A stretch of DNA of 26,801 bases from Bacteroidales bacterium UBA3754 (GCA_002371705.1 DFGI01000071.1:1-26801), one strand, 5' to 3'; shown: positions 14,297 through 20,530, counted from the first letter of the stretch. Program-made: numbers and translations. The notes: a model not told the origin generated them from the sequence alone.

Positions 14297-14665
14297 TTAA
14301 TAGATTGATATTGTTGTAAGAACTTTCCCAGCGGTGTGCGAAAAATTATTGAACGTGGCACCAACTGGCATTTTGTCGAGCGTGAAGAAAAAGTTACTCC
14401 AGTACAATTTTTTCACATAGGTAGTGTCATACGTGCGCAGTGTGTCGCTACCCGATATGGTTTGATGTTCCGTGATTTTTTGCACATTAACGCTGTCAAG
14501 CGGCGTTTCGCAGAACACAAACGAATACTTTGGAATGGCCTTTTTTATAGGCATATCGCAGTCGTTGATAAAGACGAATGATTTTGATTGCGGTGCGATC
14601 GTCGTTTGTGCGTTCGCAACGCCCACGCATACAAGCGTACAGATAAGAATGAGAAATTTTTTCAT
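14297..14665 (-). CDS. Secreted protein with signal peptide, 122 residues
   Basis: Start at the ATG at 14665, giving MKKFLILICTLVCVGVANAQ, a textbook signal peptide ending ANA-Q. The mature 100 residues are beta-rich, with KSFVFINDCDMPIKKA, KYSFVFCETPLDS and a Ser/Asn-rich end. A longer frame runs upstream to 14800 but would abolish the signal peptide. It lies 11 bases before the other exported gene, so the two are likely co-translated and may form a complex in the periplasm or outer surface. Confidence 0.7.
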   Translation of the reverse strand: MKKFLILICTLVCVGVANAQTTIAPQSKSFVFINDCDMPIKKAIPKYSFVFCETPLDSVNVQKITEHQTISGSDTLRTYDTTYVKKLYWSNFFFTLDKMPVGATFNNFSHTAGKVLTTISIY

Positions 14666-14797
14666 AACATTAAAGATTAAAACGGAGACCACTCGCGTCC
14701 CACCGACCTGTTGCAAGTCAATATGTTGTTCATTCGGTCGAAACCTCCTACAACTTTTGCCCCACTCATCGCCAAAGCCTTGTCCGTCTCCGTGATT

Positions 14798-14827
14798 CAA
14801 AATATACTGTCAACTAAAACTCCACAA
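14798..14827 (-). promoter_or_regulatory. Candidate promoter for the virion operon
   Basis: Minus strand TTG (14827-14825), 18 bases, then TATATTTTG (14806-14798), one base longer than the -7 consensus but with the same overall -33 to -7 distance as the other promoters. It would start RNA near 14793, about 130 bases ahead of the 14297-14665 gene. Weaker than the TATATTTG promoters elsewhere. Confidence 0.4.
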
Positions 14828-14853
14828 ACACATACACACTCCACAAACACATA
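14819..14853. repeat. Two 19-bp-period direct repeats
   Basis: ACTCCACAAACACATA occurs at 14819-14834 and 14838-14853. On the minus strand these read TATGTGTTTGTGGAGT and abut the -33 element of the candidate promoter at 14798-14827, so they may bind an activator of the leftward operon. Confidence 0.5.
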
Positions 14854-14877
14854 TATGTAGAAACAATAAAATAGGTT

Positions 14878-15246
14878 CTATTCCACTGCCAACTCTCCAC
14901 CAGAGGCAAAATAGCCACATTTACCGTCGGTATTGATTTTAAGGCACATTTTGCTGTTATCGTAATCAACAACACGATGCTCAGGATAGTCGAAGAACTG
15001 TTTTACCTGCAAATGAAGGTTGCAAAACCTGTCGGTACGGTTAAAGCGTTTCACAACGCGGCAATTCTTGCACTCCGAGCAAAAATGTATATCTTCTAAA
15101 TCAATATGTTCATCATCTGGTCGTGCAATAGGTAAAACAATAGGTTGCACAACCTTTCTTTTTCGTACAACAATAGGATCCGTCGGTCGTTTATCATTTT
15201 TTGCCCTTTTGATTTCGTCTAATATTTTTTCTTCCTCTGTTTTCAT
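14878..15246 (-). CDS. Zinc-finger-like Cys-rich protein
   Basis: A 122-residue soluble protein. The N-terminal half is charged (KILDEIKRAKNDKRP; VVRKRKVVQPIVLPIARP). The second half has a Cys pattern CSECKNC ... FCNLH ... CLKI ... KCGYF, able to bind one or two zinc ions. Likely binds nucleic acid or protein. It overlaps the HTH gene upstream by 4 bases and so belongs to the ATPase transcript. Family not recognised. Confidence 0.68.
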   Translation of the reverse strand: MKTEEEKILDEIKRAKNDKRPTDPIVVRKRKVVQPIVLPIARPDDEHIDLEDIHFCSECKNCRVVKRFNRTDRFCNLHLQVKQFFDYPEHRVVDYDNSKMCLKINTDGKCGYFASGGELAVE

Positions 15247-15443
15247 ATAGTTGGTTTTTCAAAGATAATACAATAACGAACCGATAAAGATTTGAGCTGC
15301 ACCGGCGTAAGCAACTTACAATTCACATTGTAATTTTCAAATGCTTCATCGCCAGACTGCACGCGCTCACGAATCCACGAAAGCAATGTTTTCCGCGAAA
15401 CGCCGGCTGCTTCGGCCACCTCGAATTTGTACATCGCCTTCAT
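15243..15443 (-). CDS. Small helix-turn-helix protein (DUF4248-like)
   Basis: A 66-residue protein; MYKFEVAEAAGVSRKTLLSW (residues 4-23) has a MerR/excisionase-like turn typical of small Bacteroidota HTH proteins. Overlaps the ATPase gene by 4 bases upstream and the Cys-rich gene by 4 downstream, so all three are translationally coupled. Could control late genes or assist packaging at specific DNA sites. Confidence 0.7.
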   Translation of the reverse strand: MKAMYKFEVAEAAGVSRKTLLSWIRERVQSGDEAFENYNVNCKLLTPVQLKSLSVRYCIIFEKPTI

Positions 15444-16009
15444 AGTTTCTCGACTTTAACGTATTGTGAAACATGTTCGTTGTGTTCGGCAATAGCCCTG
15501 TGGTTCACACGTGCGATAATGGCATTGAGTTTTTCCGTTTTGTCAAACAACACATCCTTGCGTGCATCAGCGTTGCCCTCTGTTGGAAATATCAGATATT
15601 CAGTAATATAGCCGAAGAACTTTTTAGGAACTTCCGACAACTGGTGTGCCATAATAGCTATGTCCATCATCCGCTGGCGTTTACGGCGTATGATGTTGGC
15701 TATCTGCGAATGGTCGAAGTTTGCCGGTACATAGTTCCTGCAATCGTCGAGCACCAGAAGACCGTCGAAGAACCAATTATATATGAATCCAAAATCTTCG
15801 TCGGACTGGTAAACCGCCGACTTAATACCTGTATAATGGTAATTCTTGGCTTCCGAAAGGTCTATTTCGCCAAACTTGGCATTCCAGTTGTCGAAATCGG
15901 GCGTTATGATCAGACCTTTTCCGGCTGCCGTCATAAGTTTTTCGGCAGCGGTCGATTTGCCGCAGTTCGGTTTCCCGATTATGCAGATGAATTTTGCCGT
16001 GCGTTCCAT
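15440..16009 (-). CDS. Genome-packaging P-loop ATPase (A32/FtsK-HerA type)
   Basis: A 189-residue ATPase: Walker A GKPNCGKST (12-20), Walker B GLLVLDDC (83-90), arginine-rich RRKRQR (108-113) and a sensor motif IMAHQLSEVP (119-128). The order and compact size fit the packaging ATPases of tailless membrane-containing dsDNA viruses (PRD1/PM2/A32 lineage) and Zot-like proteins, and are unlike two-domain tailed-phage terminases. No membrane segment. It would pump DNA into a preformed procapsid. This is the strongest single marker that the element makes a tailless particle. Confidence 0.75.
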   Translation of the reverse strand: MERTAKFICIIGKPNCGKSTAAEKLMTAAGKGLIITPDFDNWNAKFGEIDLSEAKNYHYTGIKSAVYQSDEDFGFIYNWFFDGLLVLDDCRNYVPANFDHSQIANIIRRKRQRMMDIAIMAHQLSEVPKKFFGYITEYLIFPTEGNADARKDVLFDKTEKLNAIIARVNHRAIAEHNEHVSQYVKVEKL

Positions 16010-16011
16010 AG

Positions 16012-16158
16012 CTATCTCTTTATCAAATTATACTCTTTGCCAATGAGACGAGCCCAGAAGATTCTCAACAGCACCATTACATAATAGTCGGTACAATACG
16101 TTTCCGCCTGTGAACGGAACTGCTTGTAATAGGTTTTCAGCATATATTTCTTATTCAT
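16012..16158 (-). CDS. 48-residue basic protein
   Basis: Frame opens MNKKYMLKTYYKQFRSQAET and ends with a hydrophobic stretch VMVLLRIFWARLIGKEYNL. It stops 2 bases before the ATPase start, consistent with translation coupling. A membrane-interacting tail is possible. Family unknown; a rightward promoter lies just beyond its start. Confidence 0.55.
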   Translation of the reverse strand: MNKKYMLKTYYKQFRSQAETYCTDYYVMVLLRIFWARLIGKEYNLIKR

Positions 16159-16161
16159 CGC

Positions 16162-16191
16162 TTGACTTTTTTATTGTAATTTATATATTTG
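16162..16191 (+). promoter_or_regulatory. Rightward promoter facing the 3' end of a nuclease-like gene
   Basis: TTG (16162-16164), exactly 19 bases, TATATTTG (16184-16191). The flanking sequence TTGACTTTTTTATTGTAATT resembles the promoter at 18216-18245. It points rightward into the end of the 16276-16665 gene. Confidence 0.7.
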
Positions 16192-16195
16192 TCTA

Positions 16196-16275
16196 AGAAT
16201 TATTGAACCAGCGCTGCCGTGTATTGTCTGCCAAAACACAATAATTCGGTGGCAAGGTTGGTTAGGTGGCAGAAA
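16196..16275 (+). ncRNA. Predicted structured RNA convergent with the second nuclease-like gene
   Basis: Sequence after the + strand promoter can form AATTATTG / CAATAATT (near 16197-16245) and TCTGCCA / TGGCAGA (16227-16233 / 16267-16273), the latter closing two bases before the stop of the nuclease gene. No T-run terminator is visible, unlike the other two loci, so the RNA may continue as a longer antisense. Boundaries are estimates. Confidence 0.35.
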
Positions 16276-16665
16276 CTAATCGTTTGGGTGCGCTCCAATC
16301 CATAATAATTCTTTATTCTTCAGATATGAATTGCGAACTGGCATTGCACTTTCCACATAATAAACACGTTCTTTATCAAGTTCTTTGTAATTTAGCCTTA
16401 TAACTGCCATTTTAGAAACAGAATCAGCACGCACAACTAAATACATTTCCTGTGACTTATCAATTCTAACTTCATTAAAATTGTTTACAACAAAACGTAC
16501 AAACAACTCCGTATTCATACCTAATTGGGCAAACTCAGTTGAATGCTGGTCATCTATATGTTCAATCGCTTTAGGCGTTAGAACAATTTTAACCGACATC
16601 TTATGTATTTTTTTTGCCAGACTTTGCGGAAAATAACCTACTGTTATACCATCAACTTTTTTCAT
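16276..16665 (-). CDS. PBECR-type nuclease-like protein (second)
   Basis: A 129-residue protein. LTPKAIEHIDDQHSTEF (about 32-48) has the spaced His pattern of PBECR/colicin-like phage nuclease domains, followed by EVRIDKSQEMYLVVRA strands and a C-terminal VYYVESAMPV ... LLWIGAHP segment as in that fold. It shares little sequence with the other two nuclease-like genes. The ATG overlaps the end of the upstream coiled-coil gene by 14 bases. RNA cleavage is inferred from family resemblance by eye and is less sure than for the 5362-5787 gene. Confidence 0.55.
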   Translation of the reverse strand: MKKVDGITVGYFPQSLAKKIHKMSVKIVLTPKAIEHIDDQHSTEFAQLGMNTELFVRFVVNNFNEVRIDKSQEMYLVVRADSVSKMAVIRLNYKELDKERVYYVESAMPVRNSYLKNKELLWIGAHPND

Positions 16666-17239
16666 TTGTCCTATTTTTTAATGTTTCCAGTTCCGCACGG
16701 ACTTTATCCAGTTCCGCCTGGCGTGCGGCATTTTCGAGTTGTTCTTTTTCGAGTGCCTGTTTCACACGCTTGTAATCGTGGGCTTCTTTCGCCTTACATC
16801 CATAAATCAGAATCATTGTGGCAACGGCTGCCAACCACGGTGGAACGCCTTTGTCGGTATCTTTCAGAACTTGTTGCCAGGCATCGACCATTTCTTTTTT
16901 CTCATCGTCGGTGGCAGCATATCGGCCAGGTTCTTCGGCATCGGCATACCAGTCCATACCGAACGAAAACAGGCGGTCAACACTGTTTACAATGAACTTT
17001 GACGTTTGCTTTGAAACCTCGCTTTGCAATCTGGGTGTAAGCGGAACTTCGGCGGGTTTTTGTTCGGGAACTGCCGTTGGCGGTTCCTGGTTTACAAACT
17101 TCTGCTTTGGTTCCTTAATTTCCTGTATAAGGTCATCGTAGTCGCTCACATCGCCAGTGGCGAAATGATACGTTTCCGAAGACGCAGCTTGTGGCTCTTC
17201 GGCAACTTTTGATTCGGGTATTATATCGGCTAACGGCAT
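16652..17239 (-). CDS. Membrane and coiled-coil protein, 195 residues
   Basis: A Pro/Glu-rich disordered N-terminus (about 1-70) precedes a helical domain (SKFIVNSVDRLFSFGMDWYA; KKEMVDAWQQVLKDTDKG), a single membrane helix near 131-147 (VPPWLAAVATMILIYG) and a C-terminal coiled coil (about 155-190, RQAELDKVRAELETLKNR). It could link DNA or the coiled-coil neighbour to a membrane. Overlaps the start of the 129-residue gene by 14 bases. Family not recognised. Confidence 0.65.
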   Translation of the reverse strand: MPLADIIPESKVAEEPQAASSETYHFATGDVSDYDDLIQEIKEPKQKFVNQEPPTAVPEQKPAEVPLTPRLQSEVSKQTSKFIVNSVDRLFSFGMDWYADAEEPGRYAATDDEKKEMVDAWQQVLKDTDKGVPPWLAAVATMILIYGCKAKEAHDYKRVKQALEKEQLENAARQAELDKVRAELETLKNRTNEKS

Positions 17240-17520
17240 CAGTTAAAAGATTTAATAATTTTCTCAATTAGTTCATACAGGTCGTGCGGTTCTTCCATTC
17301 TGATGAGACGGTTATCGGAATCGAACACGACGGCGGCCGCCATTGCACGGTCGTCTTTTTTGAAAAGAAGATAGCCGGCATCGGTTTCACCTTCGCGAAG
17401 CTGGATGCCGTTGATTAATTCGGTACCGAAATTGTTGATCACATCTTTATTGTCGGCAACCATAGGTATAAGCGTGGAAAGCGCCGACTTTACCATGCGT
17501 TGTTTCAAATCTATTTGCAT
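17239..17520 (-). CDS. Hypothetical protein, 93 residues
   Basis: Soluble alpha/beta protein (MQIDLKQRMVKSALSTLIPM; GYLLFKKDDRAMAAAVVFDS; DLYELIEKIIKSFN). Its stop overlaps the ATG of the 195-residue gene by one base, so they are co-translated; it follows the coiled-coil gene by 5 bases. No signal, membrane segment or known motif. Possibly a partner protein of its neighbours. Confidence 0.6.
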   Translation of the reverse strand: MQIDLKQRMVKSALSTLIPMVADNKDVINNFGTELINGIQLREGETDAGYLLFKKDDRAMAAAVVFDSDNRLIRMEEPHDLYELIEKIIKSFN

Positions 17521-17525
17521 AACTA

Positions 17526-18200
17526 CTATTTTTTACGGTGACGGTCAATAATCATTTGGCTTTCGGTCTTGGAAATCACAAGCGGATATGCAAAATCGCA
17601 CGGCCGTTCTTTTGTGTACTTCACAAAAAGGTCAACAAGGATTTTCTCAGGTGTGATGTCTTCAGTTTTCAAACGGTCTTTCAAACGGTTTACTGTAAGC
17701 TCCATCATTTCGCTTGCCACATCGCCAAGATGCACTGTATATGAACCTTTTTGCGGATTTTGCAGTACTGCGATTTGTTTATGGAGATTTTCGTTTTCTT
17801 CCTGAAGATGTTCATAAGCTGCCAAGTTCGATTTCAAAACTTTGTTCTCTTCCTGTAATTTCTCAACTTCGGCATCCTTGGCCGATGCACCTACACCATT
17901 TTCGTTTGCGGTTTGTTTCCATTGCTCACATTCGGCTGTAAGTTCCTCAATCCTGGCGGTAAGTTCGCCGTTAGATGCGACAAGGTTGTCGCGTTCGGCG
18001 GTGAGATTATCCAATTCGCTCTGTAAATTATCTATTACAGCGGAATTGTCGGTTTGCACGTTGGCAGCACACTGTTTTACTATCTCTTCTACAATCTGAC
18101 TATCGGTATAGTCAGGAAATTGTTCCGAGACTTCGTTGAATTTTGCACGCACACTGTCGGTAAATCTACCGGAGAATGTTTTTCTTGAATCGTGTTTCAT
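17526..18200 (-). CDS. Coiled-coil DNA-segregation-like protein, 224 residues
   Basis: N-terminus about 1-45 resembles a short DNA-binding head (KTFSGRFTDSVRAKFNEVSE; DYTDSQIVEEIVKQCA), then a long coiled coil from about 55 to 145 (VIDNLQSELDNLTAERDNLV; VEKLQEENKVLKSNLAAYEH) and a helical end (VNRLKDRLKTEDITPEKILV). Such layout is seen in plasmid and phage KfrA- or scaffold-type proteins. Possible roles are DNA binding, scaffolding or packaging. A rightward promoter lies just ahead of its start. Confidence 0.6.
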   Translation of the reverse strand: MKHDSRKTFSGRFTDSVRAKFNEVSEQFPDYTDSQIVEEIVKQCAANVQTDNSAVIDNLQSELDNLTAERDNLVASNGELTARIEELTAECEQWKQTANENGVGASAKDAEVEKLQEENKVLKSNLAAYEHLQEENENLHKQIAVLQNPQKGSYTVHLGDVASEMMELTVNRLKDRLKTEDITPEKILVDLFVKYTKERPCDFAYPLVISKTESQMIIDRHRKK

Positions 18201-18215
18201 ATTGTTTACTTTTAT

Positions 18216-18245
18216 TTGACTTTTATATTATAATTTGTATATTTG
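18216..18245 (+). promoter_or_regulatory. Rightward promoter facing the 3' end of the third nuclease-like gene
   Basis: TTG (18216-18218, part of TTTG), exactly 19 bases, TATATTTG (18238-18245): a full match to the Bacteroidota consensus, on the strand opposite to the neighbouring genes. Confidence 0.75.
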
Positions 18246-18249
18246 TCTC

Positions 18250-18316
18250 AATAAAGAACGCTTATGCTTGTAAATCCCATTGTCATTGTGACGGGCAACG
18301 CATAAGTGTTTTTTTA
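18250..18316 (+). ncRNA. Predicted ~65-nt RNA convergent with the third nuclease-like gene
   Basis: Bounded by the promoter at 18216-18245 and a strong intrinsic terminator. Nearly all of it folds as one long hairpin: AACGCTTATGC / GCATAAGTGTT outside and CCC / GGG inside. It contains no usable reading frame. The T-run ends at the stop codon of the convergent nuclease-like gene, so it is antisense only to the 3' edge and downstream tail of that mRNA. Confidence 0.55.
18257..18316 (+). terminator. Intrinsic terminator of the + strand small RNA
   Basis: 11-bp stem (18257-18267 / 18300-18310, one G-T pair) followed by seven T (18309-18315). The T-run is present only in the + direction, so it ends rightward transcription. 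Confidence 0.75.
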
Positions 18317-18778
18317 TTTCCTATTTGTATAAAATGAAATTAAAACACCGCTTTTACTTTTCTTATTTACATCAATAACAACACGATAACGAATGTTATT
18401 TTTCCATAATTCATAAACGTGTCTTTTCCCTGTCTTATCATTTACATCAGGAACCGGCTCAACTGATTTTACAATTTGAGCCATTTGTACAATTTCTCGT
18501 GCGGTTACACTATCTTTTTTAATGCCATAATGTTTTATCAAAATATGCTTTGAACCAAAATCGCTGTTGTTAGCAATAATTTTCAATAAATTGAACAAAC
18601 CTATCAAATCCTTAATCTGAATTATTTTGAAACCTTTAGTATTAGTAAAAGCATCATAAATTTGTTCTTCTTCATCATCTAAATCTGCATTGCCAACTTC
18701 CATTATAAACTTGGCTATTTTTCTTTCGTATTCATTTTCTGCCATTTCTTTTCTTGCTTTTTTCATCTTTACAATCAT
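18314..18778 (-). CDS. PBECR-type nuclease-like protein (third)
   Basis: A protein of about 154 residues with GSKHILIKHYG, the His-rich core motif of phage Barnase/EndoU/colicin-like nuclease domains, then TAREIVQMAQIVKSVEPVPD and terminal strands (NIRYRVVIDVNKKSKSGVLI). The frame extends to an ATG at 18841, but those extra codons coincide with operator-like repeats also found upstream, so the ATG at 18778 (or 18766) is preferred. It is first in the leftward transcript. Predicted to cut RNA; identification by motif only. Confidence 0.6.
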   Translation of the reverse strand: MIVKMKKARKEMAENEYERKIAKFIMEVGNADLDDEEEQIYDAFTNTKGFKIIQIKDLIGLFNLLKIIANNSDFGSKHILIKHYGIKKDSVTAREIVQMAQIVKSVEPVPDVNDKTGKRHVYELWKNNIRYRVVIDVNKKSKSGVLISFYTNRK

Positions 18779-18815
18779 TTGCAACACTAACAATTGAATA
18801 TCAGCACTTTGACAA

Positions 18816-18876
18816 GTTTGTATTTGATATTTACAACACATTTACAACTTGTATTTGAGATTTACAACTTGTAAAT
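18816..18876. promoter_or_regulatory. Operator-like cluster upstream of the third nuclease-like gene
   Basis: Half-site ATTTACAA occurs at 18829, 18840 and 18860 and in inverse orientation at 18869. The last pair forms a perfect palindrome ATTTACAA-C-TTGTAAAT (18860-18876) and the middle one an imperfect version (18840-18856). A 31-bp-spaced direct repeat TTGTATTTGA.ATTTACAAC overlaps these. The pattern suggests cooperative binding of a repressor controlling the leftward operon. Confidence 0.6.
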
Positions 18877-18986
18877 GTCTCCAACTAAGTTAGAAATGAA
18901 ATTTTGTAGTATATACGCAGTGTAAACGTTTTTTACAAAATGTAATGCATTGATTTTCAATGATTGCCAAAATTAGTGTAAATAAT

Positions 18987-19077
18987 GTTTGCAATTTTGC
19001 AAACGTTCCACAATTTTACAGACAAGTCGTAATTGCCTCTGAATAAATTTTGATTAAAACACAGGCCGCAGCGGCCT
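18987..19077. repeat. Two perfect palindromes in the gene-free region
   Basis: GTTTGCAA-TT-TTGCAAAC lies at 18987-19004, and AGGCCGC-A-GCGGCCT near 19063-19077. Neither has a T-run that would make it a clear terminator. They flank an AT-rich stretch just left of the iteron array and may be protein sites or structural parts of the origin. Confidence 0.45.
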
Positions 19078-19121
19078 AACTTTTTCATCAGAATTTTGCG
19101 TGCGTGTGATTTTGTGGAAAA

Positions 19122-19350
19122 TTTTTGTAACCGTGTAACTTTTGTAACCGTAATATATAAAATACTGATATTTAATATTTTAGCAAGTTACAAAACAAAA
19201 AATTGAGTTTGTAACCTCGAAAAGCGATTTTGTAACCGCCAAACTGGTTACAAAAATTTTTGTAACCATATCAAATTTTGTAACCTTTTTGTAACCTCTT
19301 AATTTATTGATTTTCTTTTTCTTATCTTAAAAGTTACAAAGTTACAAAAA
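19122..19350. repeat. TTTTGTAAC iteron array; candidate replication origin
   Basis: At least eleven copies of TTTTGTAAC(C) occupy 229 bp. Forward copies start near 19122, 19140, 19208, 19228, 19257, 19276 and 19286; inverted copies (GTTACAAA) lie at 19187, 19246, 19333 and 19341. Two copies form a perfect 22-bp palindrome at 19246-19267. The region is very AT-rich and gene-free between the leftward virion operon and the replication genes, the expected place for an origin where an initiator binds repeated sites. No DnaA box was recognised. A large regulatory site is the alternative. Confidence 0.65.
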
Positions 19351-19421
19351 TATATAGAGTTATAACGAAGAAAAAAGGTGGGGACAAGGGAGGAAAGCAA
19401 CCCCCAGCCCCGAACCGGGCA

Positions 19422-19460
19422 TAAAAAAAAGCCGGCACGTGTAGAAACGTAACCGGCTTA
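19422..19460 (-). terminator. Intrinsic terminator after the PIN toxin gene
   Basis: Minus strand stem AAGCCGG..ACGT / ACGT.CCGGCTT (19429-19459) followed by eight T. It lies 26 bases beyond the PIN gene stop and would end the leftward early transcript before the iteron region. Confidence 0.75.
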
Positions 19461-19485
19461 TAAAATACTTGCTATATCTTATGGA

Positions 19486-19923
19486 TTATTTTTTCTCGTG
19501 TTTTATTGAGAAAACCTGAGAAGGCTTTATTGGAATAATGTTCAAGTAATCTTTGTAATGCGAAATATTACTTGTGACGAAATACTTGCATTTATACTTT
19601 ATTCCCTGGACGTACTGCATGTTATCCTCAAGGTCGGTATTCTGCATTTGCATTGACTGCGATATGGCAGATTCCTCGAACGGAACAACATACATTTTAG
19701 TTAGAAACTCGTTTACGAACTTTTTAACACGTTCCGTGTTTGCTTTCCGTTTCTGATACTTGGCAACAAACTGTGCTATTGACAGTGCTGAAACATACAG
19801 GTTTGTGTATTTCTCGTTTGATATGTCGTACAGAAACTTCATGTACGTTCCGAACTGTGGAGCGTCGAAATAGTCAATCAAAACATTTGAATCTATATAT
19901 ATGTTTGTTTGAACATCTTTCAT
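19486..19923 (-). CDS. PIN-domain toxin (VapC-like)
   Basis: A 145-residue PIN-fold protein: IYIDSNVLIDYF with D11, ALSIAQFV at 46-53, and DLEDNMQYVQGIKYKCKYFV with E99/D100, ending in a VTSNISHYKDY strand-helix. PIN toxins cut RNA, often tRNA anticodon loops. The usual second acidic residue (S..T..E) is Gln (Q51). Its ATG overlaps the antitoxin stop by 4 bases, so toxin is translated only with antitoxin. Confidence 0.82.
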   Translation of the reverse strand: MKDVQTNIYIDSNVLIDYFDAPQFGTYMKFLYDISNEKYTNLYVSALSIAQFVAKYQKRKANTERVKKFVNEFLTKMYVVPFEESAISQSMQMQNTDLEDNMQYVQGIKYKCKYFVTSNISHYKDYLNIIPIKPSQVFSIKHEKK

Positions 19924-20102
19924 AGTATCCAGCCTTTGTATTTTTGCTTTTCGGCTTGTGTCAACAAGTTTAAGTTGTTATAGCAAAATTCGCGTATAGC
20001 AATATCCTGGATTTCCTTTTTTGTCATCCCAGAACGCTTAATAATCAAATTAACAGCCTCATTATGGTAGTCTGTCCGTTTCTTTGTTGAAGTTGTCGCC
20101 AT
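19920..20102 (-). CDS. Antitoxin of the PIN module
   Basis: A 60-residue protein starting MATTSTKKRTDYHNEA with central SGMTKKEIQDIAIREF and end LLTQAEKQKYKGWIL. The ATG at 20102 is used because a second ATG at 20123 would lie at or before the transcription start. It belongs to the same family as the proteins at 2069-2242 and 26075-26254. It does not match the usual VapB, PHD or RelB patterns by eye. It should neutralise the overlapping PIN toxin and bind the palindrome over its promoter. Confidence 0.78.
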   Translation of the reverse strand: MATTSTKKRTDYHNEAVNLIIKRSGMTKKEIQDIAIREFCYNNLNLLTQAEKQKYKGWIL

Positions 20103-20120
20103 ATCTATAGAAATTTTGTC

Positions 20121-20155
20121 CATTGCAAATATACAATGTTTATAAAATTTTGCAA
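20121..20155 (-). promoter_or_regulatory. Promoter and operator of the PIN module
   Basis: Minus strand TTG (20155-20153), 19-base spacer, TATATTTG (20133-20126), overlapped by inverted repeat CATTG-N8-CAATG (20121-20138). Nearly identical to 2261-2295, so both may answer to the same antitoxin or complex. Confidence 0.78.
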
Positions 20156-20164
20156 GTTCCGTTC

Positions 20165-20236
20165 TTATTTTCTCTGTGATAACGAAATAAGAACGCCTAT
20201 CATAACTCCAATACTAAATAACACAATTATTTTCAT
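20165..20236 (-). CDS. Possible 23-residue membrane peptide
   Basis: ATG-initiated frame MKIIVLFSIGVMIGVLISLS plus QRK; almost entirely hydrophobic. Its DNA ends in an 11-bp inverted repeat (CGTTCTTATTT / AAATAAGAACG near 20160-20194). No other support; it could be random or a small leader peptide. Confidence 0.25.
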   Translation of the reverse strand: MKIIVLFSIGVMIGVLISLSQRK

Positions 20237-20239
20237 AAC

Positions 20240-20527
20240 TTAATCCTCCAGATGTTTTATAAACCTGATAAGCTTTTTTTCATCCTGTTTGAGCTGCTTT
20301 ATCTGACCACGTAAATATGTATTTTCTTCGTGTATTTCTTTTACATAGTCTTCGTAGGTATCGCAGAACTTCATTCCTGTCATAAGCATACGTTCAAATT
20401 TTAAATCTGACATGTGCAGTTCCTCAGATCCCTGGTTCTCTTTTATAAATTTTTGCAACTCACCATTTATGAACGCTCTTAGCTTTCGTATTATTTTTAA
20501 CATTATTTTGTATTTCAACTCTTTCAT
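20240..20527 (-). CDS. Helical hypothetical protein, 95 residues
   Basis: Charged, almost wholly helical protein (MKELKYKIMLKIIRKLRAFI; YEDYVKEIHEENTYLRGQIK) ending in a coiled coil. It is the last of the small early genes following the primase and lies 3 bases downstream of the next gene. No family recognised; a regulatory or accessory replication role is likely from context. Confidence 0.6.
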   Translation of the reverse strand: MKELKYKIMLKIIRKLRAFINGELQKFIKENQGSEELHMSDLKFERMLMTGMKFCDTYEDYVKEIHEENTYLRGQIKQLKQDEKKLIRFIKHLED

Positions 20528-20530
20528 GTT

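Noticed and set aside
15260..15267. TATCTTTG -7-like box within the HTH gene
   Set aside because: Fits the -7 consensus but has no TTG element upstream and sits in overlapping coding genes.
15440..16009. Filamentous-phage Zot protein
   Set aside because: Motifs are related, but there is no membrane segment, no filamentous coat-protein set, and the element is far larger than usual filamentous phages; a packaging ATPase of a tailless virus fits better.
19122..19350. CRISPR-like or insertion-sequence end repeats
   Set aside because: Copies are 9-11 bp, irregularly spaced and in both orientations; iterons or operators fit better, and there is no transposase.
20160..20194. 11-bp hairpin as a terminator of the early operon
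   Set aside because: No T-run follows on either strand; termination after the PIN gene at 19422-19460 is much better supported.
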